Assembly (NCBI RefSeq): GCF_014297365.1
Contig: NZ_JACOQD010000002.1
Coordinates: 744,001-808,000 of the forward strand
Origin: Winogradskyella echinorum
GTDB taxonomy: Bacteria; Bacteroidota; Bacteroidia; Flavobacteriales; Flavobacteriaceae
Length of the DNA: 64,000 nucleotides
Reading direction: 5' to 3'
Below the pieces are notes generated by a model that saw only the letters and a list, made by a program, of their open reading frames with translations, did not search any database and was not told the DNA's origin. Position 1 is the first letter of the stretch. Each line of letters begins with the position of its first letter. The position numbers and the translations under genes are program-made. Below are positions 9,003 to 17,439 of the stretch, in pieces.

Positions 9003-9947
9003 CTACATTAATCCTCTTCCTGTTTTTGGGTGGATACCTTTAGACTGATATTCTTTTACTACTTTATCTAAAATTCCGTTAATAAACAAACTACTTTTTG
9101 GTGTAGAATACGCTTTGGCAATTTCTAGATATTCATTTATAGTTACTTTGTAAGGTATAGACGAAAACTTCTGAAATTCGCATAGTGCCATTTTTAACAA
9201 CACACCATCTAAGCTCGCTAAACGTTCGCTATCCCAATTGGTAGTTTTAGCTGATATTTCTTCTGCAAATTTAGAACCATTAAGCAATGTCTTTCTAAAT
9301 AAATCTTGAGCAAACTCTAAATCATCTTCATCTTTATATAACTCTGGCAATAAAGCAGTTTCTGGAGATGTTAATTTTAATTTACGTAACACCTTTAGAA
9401 GTGTCGTATTTACAACCGGAAAATCGTCGACCCAAGTTAATCGCTTATCTTCAAAATAATCGTATAACTTATCATTTGGTGCTATAATGTCCGTGTATAT
9501 GTCTAAAATAAAACTCTTATCGTTTTTAAAAGAAGTCTCTGCATCATTAATATAATTAGCATATAACTCACTTTTTAAAATCTCTTTGAACAGAATATCT
9601 ACATATTCAAAATCTAAATCCCAATAATTGAGCTTACGTTTTGCTATACGCTCTTGTACCATTGTATTACTACTAATAAGATGTAAAATCTCATTATTTT
9701 GAAACTTAGTATTAGGATTTTTATCAGAATCTGTTCCTAAGAGTTTTTTCTGCAATTTTTCGTTATGATCTTTACTCTTTTTATGAAGCTCTATGAGTAA
9801 AGCTAAAATAGATAAGTACAAATCGTACATACTGTCTAAACTGTGATTTAAAAACTTTTCGTCTTTTTTAAGATCATCACTTTCTGTACCTTTAAAAGCA
9901 TACAAAGATTGCATAACTTTTATTCTGATGTGTCTTCGATTTAGCAT
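9003..9947 (-). CDS. nusB: NusB, transcription antitermination factor (long Bacteroidota form)
   Basis: A 314-residue protein. It begins MLNRRHIRIKVMQSLYAF, and the C-terminal NusB core (about 190-300) contains the conserved LKMALCEFQKFSSIPYKVTINEYLEIAK and GILDKVVKEY. It is about twice the length of the E. coli protein because of an inserted helical N-terminal half, which is usual for the phylum. It binds boxA RNA with NusE in rRNA antitermination. It is followed in order by DUF1573 and yajC. Confidence 0.95.
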   Translation of the reverse strand: MLNRRHIRIKVMQSLYAFKGTESDDLKKDEKFLNHSLDSMYDLYLSILALLIELHKKSKDHNEKLQKKLLGTDSDKNPNTKFQNNEILHLISSNTMVQERIAKRKLNYWDLDFEYVDILFKEILKSELYANYINDAETSFKNDKSFILDIYTDIIAPNDKLYDYFEDKRLTWVDDFPVVNTTLLKVLRKLKLTSPETALLPELYKDEDDLEFAQDLFRKTLLNGSKFAEEISAKTTNWDSERLASLDGVLLKMALCEFQKFSSIPYKVTINEYLEIAKAYSTPKSSLFINGILDKVVKEYQSKGIHPKTGRGLM

Positions 9948-9979
9948 GTATAAGAACTAACTATTATTATTGGTTAATA

Positions 9980-10010
9980 AAAAAGGTGAGCCTTAACTCA
10001 CCTTGCAAAA
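9980..10010 (-). terminator. Terminator downstream of the amino-acid dehydrogenase
   Basis: An 8-bp perfect stem AAGGTGAG / CTCACCTT with a 6-nt loop is followed by a T run on the minus strand. It lies between the dehydrogenase stop and the nusB start. Confidence 0.82.
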
Positions 10011-10036
10011 ATACTATTATTTAAGTCGTAAAAAAA

Positions 10037-11140
10037 TTATTTCGCGTTTTCTCTTTTACGAGTTTCAATACGTTCTCTAGCTATGTTTAACGCAGCAGTA
10101 TGTGGTGTTAAATTATTTACTTTAGCGTTATCTAAAATTTCGAGTGTTGTATTATAGATATTTTCCGTTTTACGGATTATTTCTTGTCTGTCATAATTTT
10201 CTAACTCTGCATACACATTAATAATTCCGCCTGCATTAATTAAAAAATCTGGTGCATAGACAATTCCTCTTTCTTGTAGAATCCTTCCATGTTTATTTTC
10301 GTCTGCCAACTGATTATTAGCGGCACCTGCAACTATTTTAGCTTGCAATTTGTATATGGTTTCATCGTTAATTGTAGCACCTAAGGCACATGGCGCATAT
10401 ATATCCATAGCTTCAGTATAGATATCATTTCCACCATAAATAGTGACACCATATTTTGAGCGTACTTCCTCTAAACGCTCTTGGCTAATATCTGAAATAG
10501 TTACATTGGCACCTTCGTTAACCAAATGTTCTACTAAAGCTTCACCAACATTACCAATTCCTTGTACAAAAACGTTTTTGTCTTCTAAAATATCTGACCC
10601 AAACTGAAATTTTGCTGCTGCTTTCATTCCCATAAAAACACCGTAAGCTGTTATAGGCGAAGGATTACCTGCACCTCCTTTGCTTTCAGAAATACCCGTT
10701 ACATACGGAGTTACTTCTCTAACGGTATCCATATCTTCGGTGGCCATACCAACATCTTCCGCCGTGATGTAACGTCCACTAAGCGAATGTACAAATTCGC
10801 CAAAGCGTCTCATTAATTCGGGTGTCTTTTGTGTTTTAGCATCACCAATTATAACGGCTTTACCTCCACCAAGATTTAAACCTGTAATGGCAGATTTAAA
10901 GGTCATACCACGAGATAAACGTAGTACATCGTTAAGGGCTTCCCATTCGTTTTCGTAATTCCACATTCTTGTTCCACCTAAAGCTGGTCCTAAAACTGTA
11001 TTATGAATACCAATTATAGCTTTTAAACCAGTATCTTTGTCGTTGCAAAAAACGATTTGTTCGTGATTATCAAAAGAATGCTGACCAAAAACTGGGTCCA
11101 TTTTTTTTAACTCTTTTGAAGTTATTATTTCTGAAGTCAT
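10037..11140 (-). CDS. Leu/Val/Phe-type amino-acid dehydrogenase
   Basis: A 367-residue Glu/Leu/Phe/Val dehydrogenase family protein. The N-terminal catalytic domain has GLNLGGGKAVIIGD with the glycine-rich lysine site, and the C-terminal NAD-binding domain has VQGIGNVGEALVEHL. It reversibly deaminates branched-chain or aromatic amino acids to 2-oxoacids with NAD. Size (about 365) fits leucine/valine dehydrogenase better than glutamate dehydrogenase. It is divergent from the ABC exporter gene. Confidence 0.92.
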   Translation of the reverse strand: MTSEIITSKELKKMDPVFGQHSFDNHEQIVFCNDKDTGLKAIIGIHNTVLGPALGGTRMWNYENEWEALNDVLRLSRGMTFKSAITGLNLGGGKAVIIGDAKTQKTPELMRRFGEFVHSLSGRYITAEDVGMATEDMDTVREVTPYVTGISESKGGAGNPSPITAYGVFMGMKAAAKFQFGSDILEDKNVFVQGIGNVGEALVEHLVNEGANVTISDISQERLEEVRSKYGVTIYGGNDIYTEAMDIYAPCALGATINDETIYKLQAKIVAGAANNQLADENKHGRILQERGIVYAPDFLINAGGIINVYAELENYDRQEIIRKTENIYNTTLEILDNAKVNNLTPHTAALNIARERIETRKRENAK

Positions 11141-11247
11141 GTAAGTTCGATTTAAGGCTATTTGAAGATTCTCTAAAAACAGCGTGCAAAAATAAATTAT
11201 AAATGGAGCATTAGCAAAATATTAACTAAAAAATACGATTATCGTAA

Positions 11248-11255
11248 TACTTTTG
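11248..11255 (+). promoter_or_regulatory. Possible -7 box of the ABC exporter promoter
   Basis: TACTTTTG fits the Bacteroidota TAnnTTTG -7 consensus and lies 16 bp before the ATG. No convincing -33 TTG was found, so this is a weak call. Confidence 0.35.
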
Positions 11256-11271
11256 CCCTACCAAATACAAC

Positions 11272-13026
11272 ATGAAAGCACTAAAACACCTCAATAAATA
11301 CTTTTTTAAATACAGATATCGCTTAATAATTGGTGTAATCATCACAATTATAGCTAAGATTTTTGCCCTCTTTACTCCAAGATTGGTTGGCGCATCAATA
11401 AATGTAGTTTCGGATCGTTTAGATGGTAAAATTACAGAAGAAGTTTTTAGAAGCGAGTTAATGATTAATATTTTGTACCTAATTGGTGCCGCTGTTGTTG
11501 CTGGTATTTTTACTTTTTTAATGCGACAAACCATAATAAATGTGTCGCGCTACATTGAATTTGATCTTAAAAACGAAATCTATCAGCATTACCAAGTGTT
11601 GTCTTTAAATTTCTATAAATCTAACAGAACTGGAGATTTAATGAATCGTATTAGTGAAGATGTTGGTAAAGTACGCATGTATGTTGGGCCTGCTTTAATG
11701 TACACCATTAATACCATTACCTTATTTACAGTTGCCATAATTTATATGGTAAATACAGCACCTAAATTAACACTGTATACACTACTACCCTTACCATTTT
11801 TATCAGTAGCTATTTATAAATTAAGCCGAATGATTAATAAGCGTAGTACAATAGTACAGCAGTCACTCTCTACACTTTCTACCTACAGCCAAGAAACATT
11901 TAGTGGTATTTCGGTTATTAAATCTTATGGTATAGAACCAAAAACCTACAATGAGTTTGAAGAACTTTCGGCAGAGAATCGTCAAAAACAAATCAATCTT
12001 ACCAAAGTACAAGCCTTATTTTTTCCTTTAATGATTCTGTTAATAGGTATAAGTAATCTTATTGTTATCTATGTCGGAGGAATGCAATACATGAATGGCG
12101 AAATAGAAAATATAGGTACCATTGCTGAGTTTATTATTTATGTAAATATGTTAACGTGGCCTGTTGCTACTGTAGGTTGGGTAACCTCTTTAGTGCAACA
12201 AGCAGAAGCGTCTCAAGAACGAATTAATGAATTCTTAAAAACCAAACCAGACATTACCAATAAAGCCAAAGCATTAACTCCAATTAAAGGAGATATAGAA
12301 TTTAAAAACGTGTCTTTTGTTTATCCAGATACCAATATTGAAGCTTTAAAGGATGTTAGTTTTACTTTAAAATCTGGAGAAACTTTAGCAATCCTCGGAA
12401 AAACAGGTTCAGGAAAATCTACAATTTTAGATTTAATTGGTCGTCTCTACGATATTGATAACGGCACTATTTTGGTTGATGATAGTGTTATTTCCGATCT
12501 CAACCTATATAGTCTTAGAGAGAGTATTGGATATGTACCACAAGATGCATTTTTATTTTCTGACACAATTAAAAACAACATAAAGTTTGGTAAAGAAGAT
12601 GCTACTGATGACGAAGTTATAGAAGCTGCCAAAAATGCCAGAGTTCATAAAAACATTATAGACTTTAAAAATGGTTATGATACTGTTTTGGGCGAACGTG
12701 GCATAACACTCTCTGGTGGACAAAAACAACGTGTTTCTATAGCTAGAGCTATTATTAAAAAGCCAGATATATTACTTTTTGATGACTGTTTGTCTGCAGT
12801 AGATACCGAAACAGAAGAGAAAATTCTTAAAAATTTAATAAAGCTCACCAAGGATAAAACGACTATTATTGTTAGTCATCGTGTGTCTTCCGCAAAAAAT
12901 GCCGACCAAATTATCGTCTTAGATGATGGCAAAGTAATACAAACAGGAAGCCATGAAAGCCTTATAAATACTGATGGTTATTACAAGGAATTATATACAA
13001 AACAACTCTCCGAAAAAGAAATGTAA
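11272..13026 (+). CDS. ABC transporter, fused permease-ATPase (exporter type)
   Basis: A 584-residue half-transporter. Six TM helices lie in residues about 15-310, followed by the ATPase domain: Walker A GKTGSGKST near 377, signature LSGGQKQRVSIARAI near 482, Walker B DILLFDD near 503 and a D-loop SAVDTETEE. Family members export lipids, drugs or peptides as dimers; the substrate is not predictable. The ORF is complete, and it is followed by a PUR-domain gene. Confidence 0.95.
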   Translation: MKALKHLNKYFFKYRYRLIIGVIITIIAKIFALFTPRLVGASINVVSDRLDGKITEEVFRSELMINILYLIGAAVVAGIFTFLMRQTIINVSRYIEFDLKNEIYQHYQVLSLNFYKSNRTGDLMNRISEDVGKVRMYVGPALMYTINTITLFTVAIIYMVNTAPKLTLYTLLPLPFLSVAIYKLSRMINKRSTIVQQSLSTLSTYSQETFSGISVIKSYGIEPKTYNEFEELSAENRQKQINLTKVQALFFPLMILLIGISNLIVIYVGGMQYMNGEIENIGTIAEFIIYVNMLTWPVATVGWVTSLVQQAEASQERINEFLKTKPDITNKAKALTPIKGDIEFKNVSFVYPDTNIEALKDVSFTLKSGETLAILGKTGSGKSTILDLIGRLYDIDNGTILVDDSVISDLNLYSLRESIGYVPQDAFLFSDTIKNNIKFGKEDATDDEVIEAAKNARVHKNIIDFKNGYDTVLGERGITLSGGQKQRVSIARAIIKKPDILLFDDCLSAVDTETEEKILKNLIKLTKDKTTIIVSHRVSSAKNADQIIVLDDGKVIQTGSHESLINTDGYYKELYTKQLSEKEM

Positions 13027-13091
13027 TATTTAGTTGGTTAGCTTACTTTTTTTTTAGATTTTTGAATTGAAATTAAAAAAAAGATTGAGTT

Positions 13092-13481
13092 ATGAGTGAT
13101 TATGAAATGATGGACAAAGAAGAGATTTATTCTAAAGTATTACGTGCCGGAAGAAGAACCTATTTCTTTGATGTAAGAGCAACAAAAGCTGGTGATTATT
13201 ATTTAACTATTACAGAGAGTAAGAAGTTTACCAACGACGATGGCTCTTTTCATTACAAAAAGCATAAAATATACCTTTACAAAGAAGATTTTACTGAGTT
13301 TAGAGAGATATTAGCCGAAATGACAGATTACATCATCAACGAAAAAGGTGAAGAAGTAATTAGCGAACGTCATCAAAAAGACTACAAGCGCGAAGATGAT
13401 TTTGTAGCACAAGAAGCAAAAACTCCTGAAGACACAAAAGGTACTGACAGTTTTACTGACATTAGCTTCGATGATATTTAA
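13092..13481 (+). CDS. PUR-domain (DUF3276) nucleic-acid-binding protein
   Basis: A 129-residue protein with one PUR repeat (about 8-85), including YSKVLRAGRRTYFFDVRATKAGDYYLTITESKK and KHKIYLYKEDF. It has an acidic tail ending TDISFDDI. PUR proteins of Bacteroidota bind single-stranded DNA or RNA; the in vivo role is unclear. It sits 65 bp after the exporter gene, and a strong terminator follows. Confidence 0.93.
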   Translation: MSDYEMMDKEEIYSKVLRAGRRTYFFDVRATKAGDYYLTITESKKFTNDDGSFHYKKHKIYLYKEDFTEFREILAEMTDYIINEKGEEVISERHQKDYKREDDFVAQEAKTPEDTKGTDSFTDISFDDI

Positions 13482-13506
13482 AAATAACTTTTGTTAAATA
13501 ATATAT

Positions 13507-13537
13507 AACCCTAACAATAACTGTTAGGGTTTTTTTA
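13507..13537 (+). terminator. Rho-independent terminator after the PUR gene
   Basis: AACCCTAACA and TGTTAGGGTT form a perfect 10-bp stem with a 5-nt loop, followed by TTTTTT. Confidence 0.92.
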
Positions 13538-13565
13538 TTTTTAAACTTTAACCAACCTCACAGAT

Positions 13566-16073
13566 ATGCAACGTATAGTTTTACTTCTATTTTTAGCAAC
13601 CACTACCCTATTTTCTCAATCTCAAACCGAATTATCTTATTATTTACCACAAGATGTTCAGTACAACCCGAGTATTCCAACACCGCAAAGTGTTATAGGA
13701 CATAATGTTGGTAAATGGCACATTACACACGATAAATTAGCTGAATACATGAAAGTTTTAGCTAACGCATCAGACCGTATAACTATTGAAGATAGAGGCA
13801 AAACCTTTGAAGACAGACCTTTATTACTGTTAACTATTACGTCTCCAGAAAATCATAAAAACTTAAATGCTATACAGAAAGCACATATTGAAGCTACAGA
13901 AACTAACAGTGCTAATACCGAAAACAGACCTATTGTAGTTTATCAAGGATTTTCAATTCATGGAAACGAGCCGAGTGGCTCAAATGCCTCTTTATTAGCT
14001 GCTTATTATTTAGCAGCAGCAGAAGGTTCTAAAATTGATGATTTATTAAATAATACGGTAATACTATTTGACCCATCACTAAATCCAGACGGATTACAAC
14101 GTTTTGCATATTGGGCCAATACAAATAAAAACATAAACCTAAATCCAGATCCTAACGACAGAGAATACCGTGAAGTTTGGCCTGGAGGACGCACCAATCA
14201 TTATTGGTTTGATATGAATAGAGATTGGTTGCCAGTACAATTACCAGAATCTAGAGCACGTATAGAAACCTTTCACAGTTGGATGCCTAATATCTTAACA
14301 GACCATCATGAGATGGGTACCAATTCTAGTTTCTTTTTTCAACCAGGAATTCCGTCTCGTACACATCCACTAACACCACAATTAAATCAAGATTTAACAA
14401 AAGGTATTGCTACTTACCATGCCAAAGCATTAGATAAAATAGGCTCTCTTTATTATTCTGAAGAAAGTTTTGACGATTTCTATTATGGTAAAGGTTCTAC
14501 GTTTCCAGATATTAATGGAGGTATTGGTATTTTGTTTGAGCAAGCAAGTTCTCGTGGTCATATTCAAGAAAGTGATAATGGCATATTAACCTTCCCATTT
14601 ACTATAAAAAATCAATTTACGGCAGCACTTTCAACTTTAGAAGCCGCAAATGGTATGCGAAAAGAAATTTTAGAATACCAACACAACTTCTTTAAAAATG
14701 CAAGAAATGAAGCTTCTAAAGAAGCCAATAAAGCCATTGTATTTGGTGATGAAAAAGATGCTGCAAAAACATACCATTTAGCTGAAATTTTAAATCGTCA
14801 TAAAATAAAATTTCACGATGTAAAATCTGATTTTACTTTAAACGGAAAGAATTATAAAAAAGGTTACAGTTTTATCGTTCCAAAAAATCAAAAAAACACG
14901 AGACTGATTAATGCTATGTTCGAAAAACGGACCACTTTTAAAGATAGCTTATTTTATGATATTTCTGCTTGGACATTTCCGTTAGCGTTTAACTTAGATT
15001 ATGACGAAACCACTACCTCTAAAGCTGGAAAGGTTGTAGAAGAATTACAACATCTACGTGGAGGTGTTTCTGCAAAAAGCGAGTATGCTTACTTATTTGA
15101 GTGGAATGAATATTATTCGCCAAAACTTTTAAATGCAGTTTTAAAGAAAGGTTTACGTGCAAAAGTAAGTATGAAAACTTTTGAAGCAAATGGTAAATCT
15201 TACGATTACGGAACCATAATGATTCCTGCTAGAAATCAGGATATGAGTACCAGCGAAATTTATACCTTCTTAAATGATATGGCTCAAAAAAGCTATATTA
15301 AAATTGATGCCGTTTCAACGGGATTAAATAAAGGTATAGACTTAGGAAGTAACAATTTTAGAAGTTTAGAATTACCGAAAGTTGCCATTTTAGTTGGTGA
15401 TGGCATCACGTCTTACGATGCTGGAGAGATTTGGCATTTATTTGATACAAGGTATGATATTGTAGCAACAAAACTAGACACCAAAAGTTTTGGACGTGCA
15501 GATCTAAGTCGCTATAACACCATAATTATGGTTAATTCTTTTTCTGGATTAAGTGATGGAAATACCAAAAAACTAAAATCGTGGATTGAAGATGGTGGTA
15601 CGCTAGTGGCTTATAAAAATGCATTACGTTGGTTAAACTCTAGTAAATTAATGAAGATAGATTTTAAAAAGAGTAATCTTACTGCAAAAAATATTAGTTA
15701 CGAACAACGTGGAGATTTTAGAGGTGCACAAGTTATAGGAGGTGCAATTTTTGAAACCAAATTAGACCGCTCGCATCCTATTAATTTTGGTTATAAAAAT
15801 AATAATCTTGCTATGTTTAGAAACTCTACTTTGTTTATAAAAGCAGATAAAAATAGCTATAACAATCCTATACAATATACTAAAGACCCTCTATTGAGTG
15901 GTTATATCTCTGAAGAAAACTTAGATAGTATAAGTAGCACTGTTCCTTTAAAAATCGGTGGTATAGGAAGAGGAAATATTATTGGCTTTACAGATAACAC
16001 CAACTTTAGAGCCTTTTGGTATGGCACTAATAAGTTATTAATGAATGCAATTTTCTTTAGAGATGAGATGTAG
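13566..16073 (+). CDS. Secreted M14-family zinc carboxypeptidase-like protein
   Basis: An 835-residue protein with an N-terminal signal peptide (MQRIVLLLFLATTTLFSQSQ). The M14 domain spans about 40-330 and contains the zinc site HGNEPSG near residue 134, MNRDW near 217 and TDHHEMGTN near 246. The long C-terminal part (about 600-830) looks like a glutamine-amidotransferase-like fold (VAILVGDGITSYDAGEIWHLFD). This architecture is standard for large flavobacterial M14 peptidases. It is probably periplasmic or outer-membrane associated and degrades peptides. Confidence 0.9.
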   Translation: MQRIVLLLFLATTTLFSQSQTELSYYLPQDVQYNPSIPTPQSVIGHNVGKWHITHDKLAEYMKVLANASDRITIEDRGKTFEDRPLLLLTITSPENHKNLNAIQKAHIEATETNSANTENRPIVVYQGFSIHGNEPSGSNASLLAAYYLAAAEGSKIDDLLNNTVILFDPSLNPDGLQRFAYWANTNKNINLNPDPNDREYREVWPGGRTNHYWFDMNRDWLPVQLPESRARIETFHSWMPNILTDHHEMGTNSSFFFQPGIPSRTHPLTPQLNQDLTKGIATYHAKALDKIGSLYYSEESFDDFYYGKGSTFPDINGGIGILFEQASSRGHIQESDNGILTFPFTIKNQFTAALSTLEAANGMRKEILEYQHNFFKNARNEASKEANKAIVFGDEKDAAKTYHLAEILNRHKIKFHDVKSDFTLNGKNYKKGYSFIVPKNQKNTRLINAMFEKRTTFKDSLFYDISAWTFPLAFNLDYDETTTSKAGKVVEELQHLRGGVSAKSEYAYLFEWNEYYSPKLLNAVLKKGLRAKVSMKTFEANGKSYDYGTIMIPARNQDMSTSEIYTFLNDMAQKSYIKIDAVSTGLNKGIDLGSNNFRSLELPKVAILVGDGITSYDAGEIWHLFDTRYDIVATKLDTKSFGRADLSRYNTIIMVNSFSGLSDGNTKKLKSWIEDGGTLVAYKNALRWLNSSKLMKIDFKKSNLTAKNISYEQRGDFRGAQVIGGAIFETKLDRSHPINFGYKNNNLAMFRNSTLFIKADKNSYNNPIQYTKDPLLSGYISEENLDSISSTVPLKIGGIGRGNIIGFTDNTNFRAFWYGTNKLLMNAIFFRDEM

Positions 16074-16083
16074 TCTGTTAGTT

Positions 16084-16137
16084 GTTAGATGTTAGATGTT
16101 AGATGTTAGATGTTAGATGTTAGATGTTAGATGTTAG
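16084..16137. repeat. 7-bp tandem repeat (GTTAGAT)n
   Basis: Seven full GTTAGAT units plus a 5-nt partial unit lie immediately after the M14 stop. Downstream there is a looser run of TTAAACAG and TAAACAA units. It is non-coding and a likely slippage locus. Confidence 0.95.
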
Positions 16138-16226
16138 TGAAACAAAAAACACCTATAGCAAACCAATGATTTAGCAAACAAACTTCTAAAGAATTAAACA
16201 ACTAAACAGTTAAACAGTTAAACAAA

Positions 16227-16562
16227 TTAAGACACCACCATTCCGTTTTTAACTTTAGTTTCTGGATGCAGAAGAAAAACATCATTTTCTTTAACTGCTC
16301 CTACTACTAAACACTCGCTCATAAAATTAGCAATCTGTTTTTTAGGAAAGTTAACCACAGCTACTATCTGGCGATTTTTTAAATCTTCTTTGGTGTATTG
16401 TGTGGTTATTTGTGCAGAAGATTTTCTAACTCCTAAATCACCAAAGTCTATGGTAAGTTGATATGCCGGCTTACGAGCATTAGGAAAATCATTCACCTCA
16501 ATTATGGTGCCGATGCGTAAATCTACTTTGGTAAAGTCTTCAAATGTTATTATATTATCCAT
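16227..16562 (-). CDS. csaA: CsaA-like tRNA-binding-domain protein
   Basis: A 111-residue stand-alone tRNA-binding (EMAP/Trbp111-type OB) domain with FTKVDLRIGTIIEVNDFPNARKP, followed by SAQITTQYTKEDL and VAVVNFPKKQIANFMSECLVVG. It matches CsaA, a dimeric protein with proposed chaperone and tRNA-binding functions. Complete length. It is divergent from the thioredoxin-like gene. Confidence 0.92.
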   Translation of the reverse strand: MDNIITFEDFTKVDLRIGTIIEVNDFPNARKPAYQLTIDFGDLGVRKSSAQITTQYTKEDLKNRQIVAVVNFPKKQIANFMSECLVVGAVKENDVFLLHPETKVKNGMVVS

Positions 16563-16619
16563 ATTCTTACCCTAAAGAAGGGGTATTTATTTTTGAACCT
16601 TAAATATACTAAAAAAATA

Positions 16620-17174
16620 ATGGCTAGAACAGAATCTAATATGTTACCCTTAGGCACAAAAGCACCTGATTTTAAATTGGTTAACACCGTTGATAATAGC
16701 ACTAAATCACTCAACGAATTAAAAGGCATAACTGGTACTTTGGTAATGTTTATTTGTAACCATTGTCCTTTTGTAATCCATGTAAATTCACAGTTATCAC
16801 AATTAGCTAAAGATTACATTTCAAAAGGTATTAATTGTATTGCTATATCTAGCAATGACGTAGATAATTACCCACAAGATGCACCGCATTTAATGAAACA
16901 AAACGCCATAGACAACGATTATATTTTCCCATATTTATACGACCAAACACAAGAGGTCGCTAAAGCTTATGATGCAGCCTGTACACCAGATTTCTTTTTA
17001 TTTGATGCAGATTTAAAATTAGTATATACAGGACAATTAGATGACTCTAGACCTGGAAATGGTATTGCTGTAACAGGGAAAGATATACGCGCAGCTATGG
17101 ATGCACTAGTAAACAACGAGGCTGTAAACCCTAATCAAAAACCAAGTATGGGCTGTAATATTAAGTGGAAATAA
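16620..17174 (+). CDS. Thioredoxin-fold (AhpC/TSA-like) protein
   Basis: A 184-residue protein with a peroxiredoxin-like fold: GTKAPDFKLVNTVD near the start, then the active-site region FICNHCPFVIHVNSQL (CNHC) and later ACTPDFFLFD. The CxxC places it in the thioredoxin/AhpC-like group often called thioredoxin family protein rather than a typical peroxiredoxin. ATG at 16620 gives MARTESNMLPLG; an in-frame TTG upstream is less likely. It is the last chromosomal gene before cassette Array A. Confidence 0.88.
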   Translation: MARTESNMLPLGTKAPDFKLVNTVDNSTKSLNELKGITGTLVMFICNHCPFVIHVNSQLSQLAKDYISKGINCIAISSNDVDNYPQDAPHLMKQNAIDNDYIFPYLYDQTQEVAKAYDAACTPDFFLFDADLKLVYTGQLDDSRPGNGIAVTGKDIRAAMDALVNNEAVNPNQKPSMGCNIKWK

Positions 17175-17257
17175 AAAATACCTCATTAAAACGATTTTAA
17201 AAAAATGGTGCTAATTATAAATTTTATTATATTGATAAAGAGGAACAAAAGCTCCTC

Positions 17258-17309
17258 TTATCCGGAAAATAGAACTGGATATTGAGTATATTTATCCTCA
17301 TATAACTAG
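17258..17309 (+). other. Leader of Array A, attI-like docking site
   Basis: A 52-bp stretch beginning TTATCCGGAAAA and ending in the G of the first G|TT junction. It matches the leader of Array B at 44 of 52 positions with no gaps, although the two arrays sit 32 kb apart beside unrelated genes. Just upstream is a 5-bp hairpin (GAGGA 17240-17244 / TCCTC 17253-17257). It does not contain the repeat's outer stem, so it is a different type of site. Confidence 0.8.
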
Positions 17310-17439
17310 TTGCCCACAATTAAACGAAACCCTTAACAAACAAGAAACTGACTAGTTAACTAACTGAAAAACATAGTTCACTCAATCTGAATTTTTAAAT
17401 TCATAAACCCGAATTAACTTCGTGGAAACGAATGAAACA

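Noticed and set aside
17281..17300. A Bacteroidota-type promoter (TAnnTTTG) in the leaders.
   Set aside because: TATATTTA is present in both leaders, but it lacks the final G and no -33 TTG lies at the usual spacing, so it is not listed as a feature.
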